Source: Eudorina sp. 2006-703-Eu-15
Lineage: Eukaryota; Chlorophyta; Chlorophyceae; Chlamydomonadales; Volvocaceae
Direction of reading: 5' to 3'
DNA: 64,000 bases
Assembly: GCA_003117195.1 (NCBI GenBank)
Contig: BDSI01000066.1
Location: forward strand, 434,001-498,000
Shown: piece by piece, positions 38,833-48,840 of the stretch
Numbering within the stretch: the stretch's first letter is position 1
Layout of the letters: every line of letters starts with the position of its first letter
Notes under the pieces: generated by a model
Told to the model about the DNA's origin: nothing
Databases searched by the model: none
The model's input: the letters and a program-made list of their open reading frames with translations, nothing else
Position numbers and translations under genes: made by a program

Positions 38833-40367
38833 ACAGGCAGGCAGGCAGGCAGGCAGAGGCAGACAGGCAGGCAGACAGGCAGGCAGGCAAGCAGGCAGAC
38901 AGGCAGGCAGGCAGACAGGCAGGCAGACAGACAGGCAGGCAGACAGGCAAGGGGGGCATCGTCTGAGCCCGACTCTAGGGGTGACAGCTCGACGCCCGCC
39001 TGCTTCGCGAGTACCACCCGGCTGCGATGCGATCTGCCCAGCGCCCTTAAGGCTCGCCAGCAGCCCCCACCCCGGTGCTATCCTCGGCTGGATCCGGTGG
39101 ATCCGTGTCACCCAGACCAGCCCGAGCCCGAGACGCGGCCGGTTGATAAAGTCGTGAAGCGCTTACGCTGGGCCACAGCCCCTCACTCGCCTCCAACCCC
39201 AGTGGGGTTGCGGCACCTGATCTGCCTAGCGCCGCAGCACGCGCTCCGGCGCTTCCCCCCGTCCCCTTACAAGCCCCGTCCCCTTCATGGCCCCCGGCCC
39301 CCGCCATCCGTCCCTGGGCGCTTCCCCGCCCACCTGCACCGACATGACCATGACGAACACCGCCTGCAGCCACTCGAAGGTGCGGTGGCCCGCCGATAGG
39401 GTGCCCTCCAGCTCCCGGGACAGTATCACGGGCGCGTTCTTCCCTCGGCTCTCGCGGCCGCCCGCGGCCGACTCGGGCGGCAGCTGTGACGGCACCGTCA
39501 GCACCATGGGCACGTCCGGGGAGTTGAGGACCAGCTCCTCGGGCCGCTTCCACGTGTCCAGGAACATCTGGGTCTCCGGGGGCAGCACCAGACCCGCGAT
39601 GTCCTCGTACTTCTCGTTGGTGGGGGCTACGGGGCGCGGGGATGGGCGGTGGGGAGGGGGAGGAGGCGAGGGAGGCGATGAGGCAGCGGGGAGGGTTGGG
39701 GGAGGGAAACGAGTGCGGCGGGAGGGTGTGGATTAAGCGGGTGGCATTGAGGGAGCGGCGTGGGGGGGTGTCGCTGTGGGAGCGGGTTGGGGGAGCAGCG
39801 GGAGGGGACCGCTGGAGTGCTCCGCGCGTGGTGGTGCATCAGCCGGGAAACCAAAACAGCGTTGCGGATAGTCCAGAGCAGGCCGCCAAATACAGCGACC
39901 CAATACGAGCAGCAGCGAGTAGCGCTGCGAGGGTCTTCGCTTGAATGTGTTTGGGGCGTGGGGGCCCAAGACTGGGAGGGAACAGGTTCATGCACTGCGT
40001 ACGGCAGGCCCCGTGCCCGCATCCCAAACATGCACCCGACAGCCTTGTGCACACCCAAGCATGCCCCTCCTCGTCTTATGTAATTCGCAGGGACGATCCT
40101 GCTATGCCGGGCCGCATATGGGTCACTCGTCGTATGGCATCGCGCATGCGCGCACGGAACGGGCTCCGCGGCTCAGACAGTGGACCCCGCAAGCAGCCAC
40201 ATGCACTTTAAATACAAACCTGGGGCATCCTTTTCGTCCTTTTCCTTTCCAGGCTCCTGCCAAACTGGGAAAGCGCGGTCTAGGAAGGAGACTTGGGGCA
40301 CCGGTGGAGCCTGGTTCTTGGCCTTAGGATCCAACGGTTTGCCCCTCGCGTCCAACTTCGGCGCCAT
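26619..40367 (-). CDS. FAP42: Multi-P-loop guanylate/adenylate-kinase-like flagellar protein (FAP42-like)
   Basis: Giant axonemal protein resembling Chlamydomonas FAP42 of the central-pair C1b projection; N- and C-terminal parts also resemble androglobin-type proteins. Exons: 40367-40220, 39626-39334, 38556-38446, 38201-37139, 36542-36324, 35385-35153, 34852-34085, 33658-33125, 32726-32272, 31815-31683, 31140-30968, 30798-30607, 30086-29922, 29660-26619. All phases agree except one missing base near 30728; corrected length ~2509 aa. P-loop modules: GPSGVGRG (~312), GPNTGERR (~538), GPAAGGRS (~775), GAFGTGKR (~995), GPAAAGKST (~1220, adenylate-kinase type, with VGDLI and DGFPHT), GPAAVGKST (~1558). 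Several lack the invariant Lys-Ser/Thr and may be structural. The C-terminal ~800 residues are beta-rich domains plus an Ala/Gln-rich tail. Confidence 0.85.
30316..30603. repeat. C-rich imperfect minisatellite in FAP42 intron
   Basis: About 290 bp of CCCCACCCTGCCC-like units and C homopolymers of up to 16. It is G-rich on the transcribed strand and fills the intron between exons 12 and 13. It generates spurious Pro- or Gly-rich frames. Confidence 0.9.
31490..31682. repeat. (CA)n/(GT)n microsatellite cluster adjoining FAP42 exon 10 donor
   Basis: Nearly uninterrupted (CA)n from about 31570 to the splice site at 31683, followed on the left by two inserted modules. One is CGGCTCAGCTTTTCTCC (31507-31535), also found at 50719-50745. 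The transcript therefore begins its intron with (GU)n. Confidence 0.9.
31507..31535 (-). repeat. Donor-proximal GT-module type B, copy 1 (FAP42 intron)
   Basis: On the transcribed strand reads GTGTTATCAAGGAGAAAAGC then TGAGCCG. The identical segment lies at 50719-50745 in the Spc24 intron, also shortly after a splice donor. Confidence 0.85.
31966..32023 (+). repeat. Dispersed ~55-bp element, copy 2 (FAP42 intron)
   Basis: Includes GTCAATAAAGATAGCG, GCGAAAATTTT and CACCGATTGCG. It matches 21341-21398 and, inverted, 36710-36766. Confidence 0.65.
35078..35143 (-). repeat. Donor-proximal GT-module, copy 2 (FAP42 intron)
   Basis: 66 bp; its end lies only 9-10 nt from the donor of FAP42 exon 6 (35152). 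It is identical to the copy at 50203-50270 over about 65 bp except one base (AATTCGGG against AATTAGGG on the + strand). Two further GT-ended modules follow to about 34984. Confidence 0.88.
36191..36300. repeat. 32-33-bp minisatellite, about 3-4 units, FAP42 intron
   Basis: Tandem units containing GGCACCCTCCCACCCCCCC then AAGCAATCACCCC, ending just left of exon 5. Confidence 0.85.
36710..36766 (-). repeat. Dispersed ~55-bp element, copy 3 (FAP42 intron, inverted)
   Basis: The minus strand reads CCCTTTTTGTCAATTAAGAC, then GCGAAATCGCGAAA and CACCGATTGCG. It matches copies at 21341 and 31966. Confidence 0.65.
37018..37112. repeat. 18-bp tandem repeat (CCCAACCCCGCCCGCCCG), about 5 units
   Basis: Nearly perfect tandem units in the FAP42 intron immediately downstream of the exon 4 donor. 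Confidence 0.9.
38736..38952. repeat. (CAGG)n/(CAGA) tetranucleotide array in FAP42 intron
   Basis: About 215 bp of GGCA units interspersed with GACA. It gives artefactual QAGR/CLPA frames and is not coding. Confidence 0.95.
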
Positions 40368-40759
40368 CGCAAATTACGTCCAGCGCGTCCTAGCGGACGT
40401 GCTGAACATCGGCACCTGGTAACAGCATGCACAATTCCGGCTTAAATGGCAATTATAGTTATCGCATATCTGTCGCACGTGTGTTCTGCTGGTATATGTG
40501 TTAGAGAGTAGCGTTCAGTAATGACTTCGAGCGTCGTAAATTGCAACAACCAAAATTTGTAAAAATACAGGACTCAATGACGGACCGAATGCTTTCTCGT
40601 CGACTGAACTATACTTGCCAAGTTCTCTGTTCCAGAAAGAATTTGTGTGTCGGTTGTACGGCGCAATTCTCAATTTTCTCCACGCGGTCCCCCGTTACTG
40701 AAGCTAAGTGGTCATAGGTCTTGGTAGGTGCCCAACTTACATGTGAGCCTAAAATTACC
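40368..40759. promoter_or_regulatory. Shared divergent promoter of FAP42-like (-) and MurE-like (+) genes
   Basis: 392 bp between two start codons, AT-rich for this locus (for example 40440-40680). It must serve a flagellar gene on one side and a plastid gene on the other. No specific element is assigned. Confidence 0.6.
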
Positions 40760-43700
40760 ATGTTGGGGCTGCACCTGAAACTTCAACCTTCGTTACGGCG
40801 CCAGGCTTGCGGCCCCGCTAACCGAGCTGTATGTCCGATAGCTGCTCACCAACCAATCCATTCTAGAGGACCATTGCGATCAGCATGTCCAGGGTTGGGG
40901 GGGCCGCCGCGCCACCACCATACGGTTGCGCAGGCGGGTCGACGGGGGCGGCCACAAGCCCCACAAGACGAGCCATCCCCAGGCGTGCCCGATGATGAAT
41001 TTTTCTTAGATGAAGACGAGGGTTATGAATTGGACGACGCGGAGGACGGCGAGTTCGTCGAGCAGTTGGACCCTATGTCCAGGAAATTAATGGGCATTTC
41101 GGCAAGGGAAGAAGACGAAGATGACGAGGATGAGTTATTTGATGAAGAGGAGGACGAAGCCCTGCTTGAGGAAGCCGCAGAAGCAGGTGCGAGACTACCT
41201 GTCGCAAATGGCCGGGAGTAGGCGGCGCGGAAGGAAACGACATGCGGTTTGACGGCATGCTGCTTTGGAGTTTATAGCCTGCCATTGAAATCCATTCGTT
41301 TGGGATCGCAGACCGTGACGGGGCCGCAGCGGACGACGTCGGGGAGGCGTCAACGTCAACGTCCTCCTATCCGGACCCTCCCGAGCGGGTCTTCCGGGCG
41401 TCGGACCTGTTCGGCGAAGCGGCGGTAATCGATGCTGCGCTCTGGCTCGCCTCGAGTGAGTCAACGCTGCGTCGATAAGAGTCCGTATTTTATTACGAAA
41501 CCAGTTGCAGTTGGTCGCTCGCAGCGGCTGGCAGCGCGGGGCCCGATCGGAACCCCAACGGAACCCAACCAGCATAAGGGCAGTGATTCCAGAGTTGCGT
41601 AGGGCAGCCCTAAATGGCACCCCATCTAACAATGTAAGCGGGGCTTTCCTTCCTGCCGACGCAGCCGGCGCATGACGCTCAAGATAGGGTGTGCGCGGCG
41701 GGGCAGTGCAGACGCGGTCCCCTATATCGGTCGCCAGCTCAAGACGTGCACCAAGAAGCGTCCTCGGCTTATATCCTCGACACCTATTTGAATTTGCCGT
41801 GCAGGTTACCCCGACGTGCTGGTGACGGGCGTGCAGAGCAACCCACACTTGGTGAGGCGCCGCGCAGCCGCAGCAGCCAGCTGGGGGTGCGGATGAGCCG
41901 TCCCGCATCACTTCACGAGCACACGACGACTGGCACATGTGCAACTGGGCTGGGCCGAGGCCGTCTTTCCTCGCCAGACACAACTGGCATTGTTGTACGC
42001 TTGTTGTACGCCTTCTGATGGCGTTGACATCCGAAGGCGTCCCTGTCTTCGCTCTGCCATCTATGAACCGCACTGACGGACGTTTATGCGGTTATGTATG
42101 TATGCGTGCGTGCGTGAGTGCGTGAGTCACCTCATTGCGCACGCCTGTCCGCCTGGCTTCAAGTGCTTCGTCCCGCCGCTTGCTCGCCTCCCAGGTGGTT
42201 CCGGGGGACATCTTCGTCTTTCACCTGGGGCTCACACCCGATACGGAGCTGGAGGCCATCTCGATCGCTGTGGATCAGGGGGCGACGGTGATTGTGGCGC
42301 CCCGCGTGGAAGCGGAGGACCCGGGGTTGGACCCGCCACCCGACCCGGTGGGCATGGCGGGTATCCTGCCGCCCGAGGTGCCGCTGGTCCGAGTGGAGGA
42401 CTCGCTGGCCATGGGCGCCCGACTCGCGGCAGCATTCTACGGTACGTTGGTGCGGGCCTAGGGCGAGGGGCCTTGAGGGGAGTGGTGGTGATGGCTGGGC
42501 GCTTTGGATGTAGGTGCGGGGCAGGACGGCATGGCGTGGCTCGGCGTGCTCGGCGCAGGCCATTTGGTTAAGGGTTGTCGGACACGTATCGCTTCTCAGC
42601 GCCGCGGCGTGTGGGGTCGCATCAGTTGATCTGAGCTGGCAGATGTACCTGTTCGACGTCGTGGCCAGGGCCCAGAGTCGGAACTGGTACTTGCGCTTGT
42701 GATTGTGAGCAGCGCTGAGCTTCGAGCGCCGCATGCCCGCCTCCAAAACCACGCAGTCATGCACAGACGCGCCCAGCTGGTTCAGATCCGCGGAAATGTG
42801 AGATCGGGCCTTCACGGATTGCGCCCGATGCCCAACATGTCAGGCAATGAATCGAGTTGGCAACCAAGCTACCGGCATCTTGCGACTTCAGTAGTCCTGT
42901 TGCGTTCAGGCAAACTTGCCACTCCGTAAAGTCTCAAGACGGGCCGCATTGGGTGCCACCGCCAGGGCCCCAAACCGTGATACTGTCTTTTACAACAAAA
43001 GCATGATAACGGCACGACTGTGTGTGTGGGAGCTTGGTTGATATGAATGCGGTCTGAACCAGCCGTCGCAGGGACCCGCGGTGTTCCCCCGCACGTGGCT
43101 CTTACCGTCGTACTCCCTTACCCCGTGTGCTCTTGTGCTGGGTCTCGGCTCATTGCCGGCAGGCTTGCCTGCTGCCAACATGGTCACGATTGGGGTGATG
43201 GGGCTGCTGGGCAAGACCACCACGTCCTGGCTCATCCGGGGCATTCTCGAGGAGCTGCGGCAGACCGTGGGGTTGGTGTCCACCATTGAGCATGCCATCG
43301 CGGAGGACAGGTGAGGGGACCGGGCGGGGCCGGGGAGGGGCGCGGGAGGCAGGGGGTATAGGATATTGGTATGTAATGGTGACCTGCGTTGACTGCGCGG
43401 GAGCGGCTGTGCTGCGGCAGGGAGGATGACCGGTTGATATTGCCGTCTGGAGTGAAGTGACAATCGCTGGGTGGTGAGGGAGGGCGACTGCGTTCTTGCG
43501 TGTGGCAACCTTTATGTAAGCCGTGGTGGCAAAGGTCCCCTCCTCCACAATTCGCATCTGGTGGGGCCCTCCGGCGCTGCTCTCAGCTTGTGCCTCTGCA
43601 CTGCATTGCACTGCACTGCACGAGAGCCGACTTGACATGAGCCCACCGGAATCCGTTTCTGGCGGCAGGTTGGACGAGGATGGGTACCTGTGGGAGGCTA

Positions 43701-46700
43701 TGGAGGAGGACCCCTCGGCGGAGCGGGAGTCATCGGTGCCATTCAAGCTCATACCTTACGCAGGTGGGTGATGGCCTGATGGGTGTGTGCCGCCATCATA
43801 CATCTTGTCGCAGAACCTTGCCCCTGTCTGCATGAACGAAACCAGCAGGGCGAGATGGAAGGCTGACGGCCGACCTGGCAGGCTGCCGCCAGTTCGGCAG
43901 GGAGCATAGCATATGGCATGATTCAAACGCCCCCTTAATCCCTCGGCGCGCCTGCTTCCGTGGCGGCTGAGTTTCATGAGGGGCGCACATCACCGCTCTG
44001 ACGGGCGTGGGGAGATTCGCTGACAACATTAGCGGCCCCGGCTGCGATGAGTGTTTTCTGATAGTAGCTCCTCGACACGTCTCGTGCGGATTTCGTGCCC
44101 GTCTCACTCTTTAATGCAATCCTGATGTGCACATCCTGATCCGCCTGAACCGCGTCGGCTGCCGTGCTGATGCGCGCCGGCGAGGTTGCCTGACGTAGTG
44201 AACGCGGACATTGCCTTCACGTATGTGACCTTGGATTTCAGCGGTCCGGTGCACACAGGTGGCCTTTTGGCAGCGCACACGATCGGCACCCCATGGCAAT
44301 CGCACACGGTCTCTCGGCCCGCTCAGCAGGTGGTAGCGGCTGGGTGGTGTTTAGTGCGGGGGTTTGCTGAAAATAGGGCTGCAGGGCAGACCCGTTTTGC
44401 GACGCAGCGCGGAGGTCCGCAGGCGCGGCCGCTGGGAGCGCGGGCCGTTGGTTTCTCTCTGAACAGCGGCATGGTATCCCGGCGAGATCGCCACCAGCTC
44501 CTCGTGTATGGGGCACGTGATTTTTCCTGAGCCGCGCACGCATCTACCAACGTGCACTGTGGCGCACGCACGCACACTTCCAACGCACGCACACTCTCAG
44601 CACGCCCCCTTAATCCCTCGGCGCGCCTGCTTTCGTGGCGGCTGAGTTTCATGAGGGGCGCACATCACCGCTCTGACGAGCGCGGGGAGATTCGCTGACA
44701 ACATAAGCGGCCTGGCCGCCATGAGTGTTTTCTGATAGTAGCTCCTCGACACGTCTATCATAGTACTGCGCTGCCAACTGCTTCGCACACCGCAGAGGGA
44801 GCTGCCGAACAGGCGACCTGGTTTTGTGTTTCTGCCACCTGGGCCGTGGTAATTATGGAAGCAACGGCGAGCTCTCGCATTTTGGGACTGCGTGTCCACG
44901 GAGGCATTTACGAAGTTGCGATGCTATGCGCGCCGTGTCATTATGTTGCAGGGAAGTATGAGCAGCACTATAAAGACACGCTACCCGGGCTCAACGCGCA
45001 AAAGCTCCTGGCGGGCATGCGGGACCGGGGCGCGGGTGTGGCGGTCATGGAAGTGGGGACCAAGGTAAGAGTCGGGGTCGGCACCGGGCCGGGCGTCCCA
45101 GATGACACAGATACACATGCCGTACATGCGTTGCATCACGATGTTCGTCATGGCAGGGGCTTCATGCATTTGGGTTGCAGACCAAGTCCCGAGTATCCGA
45201 GCTTGGCAAGCATTCCCAGCCGTCGAACTCGTCCAGCGTCATGTAATGTGCCGTATCTGCCGCACGTATACCTCTTGTGCGACAGAGCTTGGCGCTTGGG
45301 ACGTACGACTACGTGGACGTGAATGTCGCGGTGGTGACGCACTTGTCGCTCCGCCTCGGGGTGCCAGCCAGCGAGCAGCCGGCGGACCGGGCCGACGAGG
45401 TCCGGGCGGCTTCGGAGCTGGCCATGGCCACCCTGGAGCGCAAGCTGACCGACCCGGAGACGCAGGTGCTGGTGGTCAATGCGGACGACCCGGCGACGGC
45501 GGAGCTGCTGCAGCGGCTGAACAACGTGGTTCCGGTGGTGACGTTCGGGATGTCCAACAGCCGGGCGGACGTTTTTGTGGAGAGCTACAAGAACAATATC
45601 TGGGAGACAGAGGTGAGCGAGCAGGGCGAGGCGCGGACACTGGGCGGGGGGAACGTCTCGTGGCGGGGGTGGGAGAGCTGGGGTGTGGCGCCAGTATGAG
45701 GAAGAGTTAACGGGGTGTATGCGGTAGGGCAGCGCTGGACGGCTTGTTGTGTGCAGGGATCGACCAGGGAAGAGATTGCGGACGGGGCAGTCCGCTTGGA
45801 GCTAGGGCAAATACTCAAAACGTGCGCTGCGGATGTGCAGTACGGTGTACCGGAGGATGCAGCCCCGCCCCTCACTCGGCCATGGCGGTGTGACACCGGG
45901 CGCTAGGGATCTGTGGCGGGATGTGTGGCGGGATCTGTGGCGGGCCTTCCCGATGACCGTATGCTGCCGCGAACCCCGGTGTGCGGCTGTCACACGATTC
46001 GCGCCCTGCTGCGTCCTCTGCCACACACACACACACAGGTCATCATTAGGACGCCCACGGGGCGGCTGCAGATCATCACCAACCTGCTAGGCCGGCATAA
46101 CGCGTACAACTTGGTGGCGGCGGTCGCGACCGGCGTGGCGCTCAAGGCGCCGCTCCAGTCGATCGTGGCCGGCATCGAGGCAGTGGAAATCCCGGGCAGG
46201 TGGGCCCTGTGTCCTTTTGACCCCTTCTGAAAAGCGTCGAGGCCTCGATTTCTGCTGTAGCACCGGCCATCCTGGCCTCTGTTCTCCGCTATCGTGGAGG
46301 GGAACGTCAGCGTGAGGGATCCTTTTGAAATGCCGGTGTTGGAGTCGATGCGCCCGGATCGCGGTTTGTCTGGGCCCAAGCCAGGGCTCAAGACGAGGGT
46401 AGTTGATGCGGTACTGTACTGCCGCTCTGTTACCGTACAGGTCGGAGGTGATCGACGAGGGGCAGGAGTTCAGCGTCGTGGTGGATGCGGCGCGGAACCC
46501 GGAGACGCTCGCAGCCATGCTGGACGCGCTCCGGCAGGGCGGAGCACGGCAGGTACGGTACCGTGCTGTACAGGAATACAGCTTGCGTCAAGCGCGAGGC
46601 GCTCCTGAACCGGCTGGAAGGGGTTGAAGGAAAGGAACGAAAAGTGGAGAGGGGCCCGGGAGGGGGCCTTGCTGTGGCGCCCTTTGGGTGGAAATGACCC

Positions 46701-47925
46701 CCTCGTCCACAGCTCCTAAAAACGTGCGCAACACACGCGGGTGTTCCAGTGGGCGAAGGGCACTGCATAGCAATCGTGCTACGCCCAAGTACCCGCGGTT
46801 CCGTCCAAATATCCACACCTGCATTCCTGTGAAGCCGGGCCATCCCCTCCCTGAGCTTGGTCATGCGCGCCACGGCAATCCCTCTCTTGGGCCTGCCTTG
46901 GCACCGCCGCAGATATTCACTGTCTTCGGCTGCTCAGGCGGCGAGGAACCGTCCATCCGGCCGAACATGGGGGCGGTCGCCCACGCCAAGTCGGACTATG
47001 TGATCTTGACGAATGAGAACCCGCGGCTGGAGGACCCAGCCAAGGTGGTGGAGGACATCGTTGCGGGTTTCCCGGATGACGTCATCAACCGCTACTCGGC
47101 CTACGCGTACTTCCCCTTCCAGGACCAGGGCCGCACGCCGCTGTGGTTCGAGCCCTACCTGCAGAAGGCGCAGCGCGACAACAAGCGGTGAGCCTGAGCC
47201 CATGGTTCTTGTGTGCCCCACGGGAACGTAACCTCTAACCTGTGAACGCGTCTTGGGTGTTTGTGGGTGTGCCACGATTTGGGTTTCGCCGGCCGAGATG
47301 GCGCGGACCGGCTACCGGAAGGCCCATAAGGCAGCACGCAGGCGGCGCTGCGACAATGCCGGCGCTGCGATGTTGTAGCAACTTATGCTCTTGCAGCCCT
47401 GCAGCAGCCTGCAGCAATTCCATTTTCCTCACCTGCCAATGCCACAGGTCCCGCCATGTTATTGCTTGAAGGCTGCAAGCTCAGCCACATCCTACTTGGC
47501 ATCGAGAACCCATAGTCTCCAACCCACGTCCCCGTCATTAATCCTCAACTGTACCTGCCTACTGTTGTCATCCGGGTCTGTCCCGGTATTTCCCCGGCTG
47601 TAGCTACGTGATGGAGGATCGCTACAGCGCCATTCGTGCCGCCATTGGCACCGCCGGCCCTGAGGACGTGGTGCTTCTGGCAGGCAAGGGCGAGCAGGAC
47701 TGGGTGGAGCACGCCGACGAGGAGGGCGGCATCCTCACTGGCTGGCTGGACGACCGAGTAGAGGCTCGCAATGCGCTCTCGAAGCTCAAATACCTGAAGC
47801 AGATCCCGAAGTTCAACCGGGACACGCTGCCTTGGGGTACGCGCATCGAGAACCTGATGGAGACGCTGTCGGTGGACCCCGCGGTACTCTCACGGCCGGG
47901 ACCTGTAGACGGCAGTTTGGAATGA
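40760..47925 (+). CDS. MurE-like Mur ligase, plastid (PAP11 type)
   Basis: Homologue of UDP-MurNAc-tripeptide ligase. In land plants the MurE-like protein is a plastid RNA-polymerase-associated protein (PAP11) needed for chloroplast development. Exons: 40760-41186, 41312-41455, 41805-41851, 42195-42441, 43163-43310, 43669-43763, 44952-45064, 45286-45612, 46039-46199, 46441-46552, 46913-47187, 47604-47925; all in phase, 805 residues. The ATG at 40760 begins a transit-like segment followed by a very acidic stretch (DEFFLDEDEGYELDD and a second D/E run). The central domain has GVMGLLGKTTTSWLI (P-loop, ~300), NADDP, and LLGRHNAYNLVAA. The C-terminal domain has ARNPETLAAMLDALR, TNENPRLEDP (bacterial diaminopimelate motif is DNPR) and LLAGKGEQDW. 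Peptidoglycan or structural function cannot be decided. Confidence 0.92.
43927..44082. repeat. 156-bp direct repeat, left copy (MurE-like intron 6)
   Basis: Begins ACGCCCCCTTAATCCCTCGG and ends CTCCTCGACACGTCT. It is over 90% identical by eye to 44602-44756. The two bracket 519 bp of unique DNA within a 1.19-kb intron. Confidence 0.92.
44602..44756. repeat. 156-bp direct repeat, right copy (MurE-like intron 6)
   Basis: Second copy of the unit at 43927-44082, same orientation, about nine substitutions and one indel. The internal 44083-44601 has no coding signal I recognise. Confidence 0.92.
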
Positions 47926-48840
47926 GCAGCGGCGGCAGCGTGCAGTGCCTACGCATGGCAGTGCTGTGACGTGTGGCCATGAAAGGGAACAGGAGGGATG
48001 CCGACTTACCAGCGAAGCGCAGCGCCACAATCGAAGTCGCCCAATTTTCGCGGAGGGCTGATGATCGTGGCGCCAGCCAGCGCGGGGCAGGGTCGTTTTG
48101 AAGCCGCGTGTGCCTCGGAGGCAGAGCTGGTGCGCAGTATCTGTGCGCGCAACTTGTATAGATGCTGTTGGGGCGCGCGTGTTGGAAGTTGTGCGCATGT
48201 GTGCTCTTTTTGTGTCAGACATCCCCTCGTCGATACGACTGCACCACGATGGGGCTTCACGTTTTACGGATGTTACACAACAGCCCTCGAAGGGGCTAGT
48301 GGCCCTTAGTGACTCGTTTTACGTGGCCGCCTGCTCGCTTATGCAGCGAGCCCCACAAGAGTAAATGGAATACACGGTCTTGCCTTCTCATTGACCCTTA
48401 CATTGCAAACAGAAAGCAGTCGCAAGAAACCGTGTGCACACTGGTGCGCATGATGCTGTAGTAACATCGCTTGCTTTCGCTCACGCCAGTAAAATCTTCC
48501 CGCCGGCCATGGATAACGGCGTGGCCTTGCTGCCCACTACGACGCCTCAGGTCAAACACCCCCAGCCCTTCATCACATCGCGGACAAATAGGTCCTCGCT
48601 TTCGCTCCACCATCACGAATCGGCCCTCCGTCCCGTCCAGTCTCCCAGCTTCAATGGTCTGTCGGTGGAGAGCCGCTGGGGGGTTCCCTTATCGGGCCCG
48701 CTGTCACATTCATTCATTTCCGTCTCTTCCGAAAAATTTCCGTCTCTTCCGAAAAATTACAGGCAGCTACTTGCAACCCGTCGGGTGCATGAAAGGTTCA
48801 CCTGGACAGGGCGGCTGCCTTCAAGGTCCGCTGTTTCGGG
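47926..48840. other. Convergent intergenic region, MurE-like and Spc24 3' ends
   Basis: 915 bp without a recognisable gene. It contains a short tandem CCGTCTCTTCCGAAAAATT (two units near 48720-48758) that overlaps the Spc24 3' UTR. Confidence 0.5.
48757..48761 (-). terminator. TGTAA polyadenylation signal of Spc24
   Basis: TTACA on the + strand, about 80 nt beyond the stop of the minus-strand Spc24 gene. Confidence 0.45.

Noticed and set aside
38715..39111. QAGR/CLPA repetitive open frames on both strands
   Set aside because: Produced entirely by the CAGG tetranucleotide array in an intron.
44186..44307. Extra MurE exon in intron 6 (frame with YVTLDFSGP)
   Set aside because: Flanking exons 6 and 7 already join in phase and agree with Mur-ligase order; the frame lies inside the unit bracketed by 156-bp repeats.
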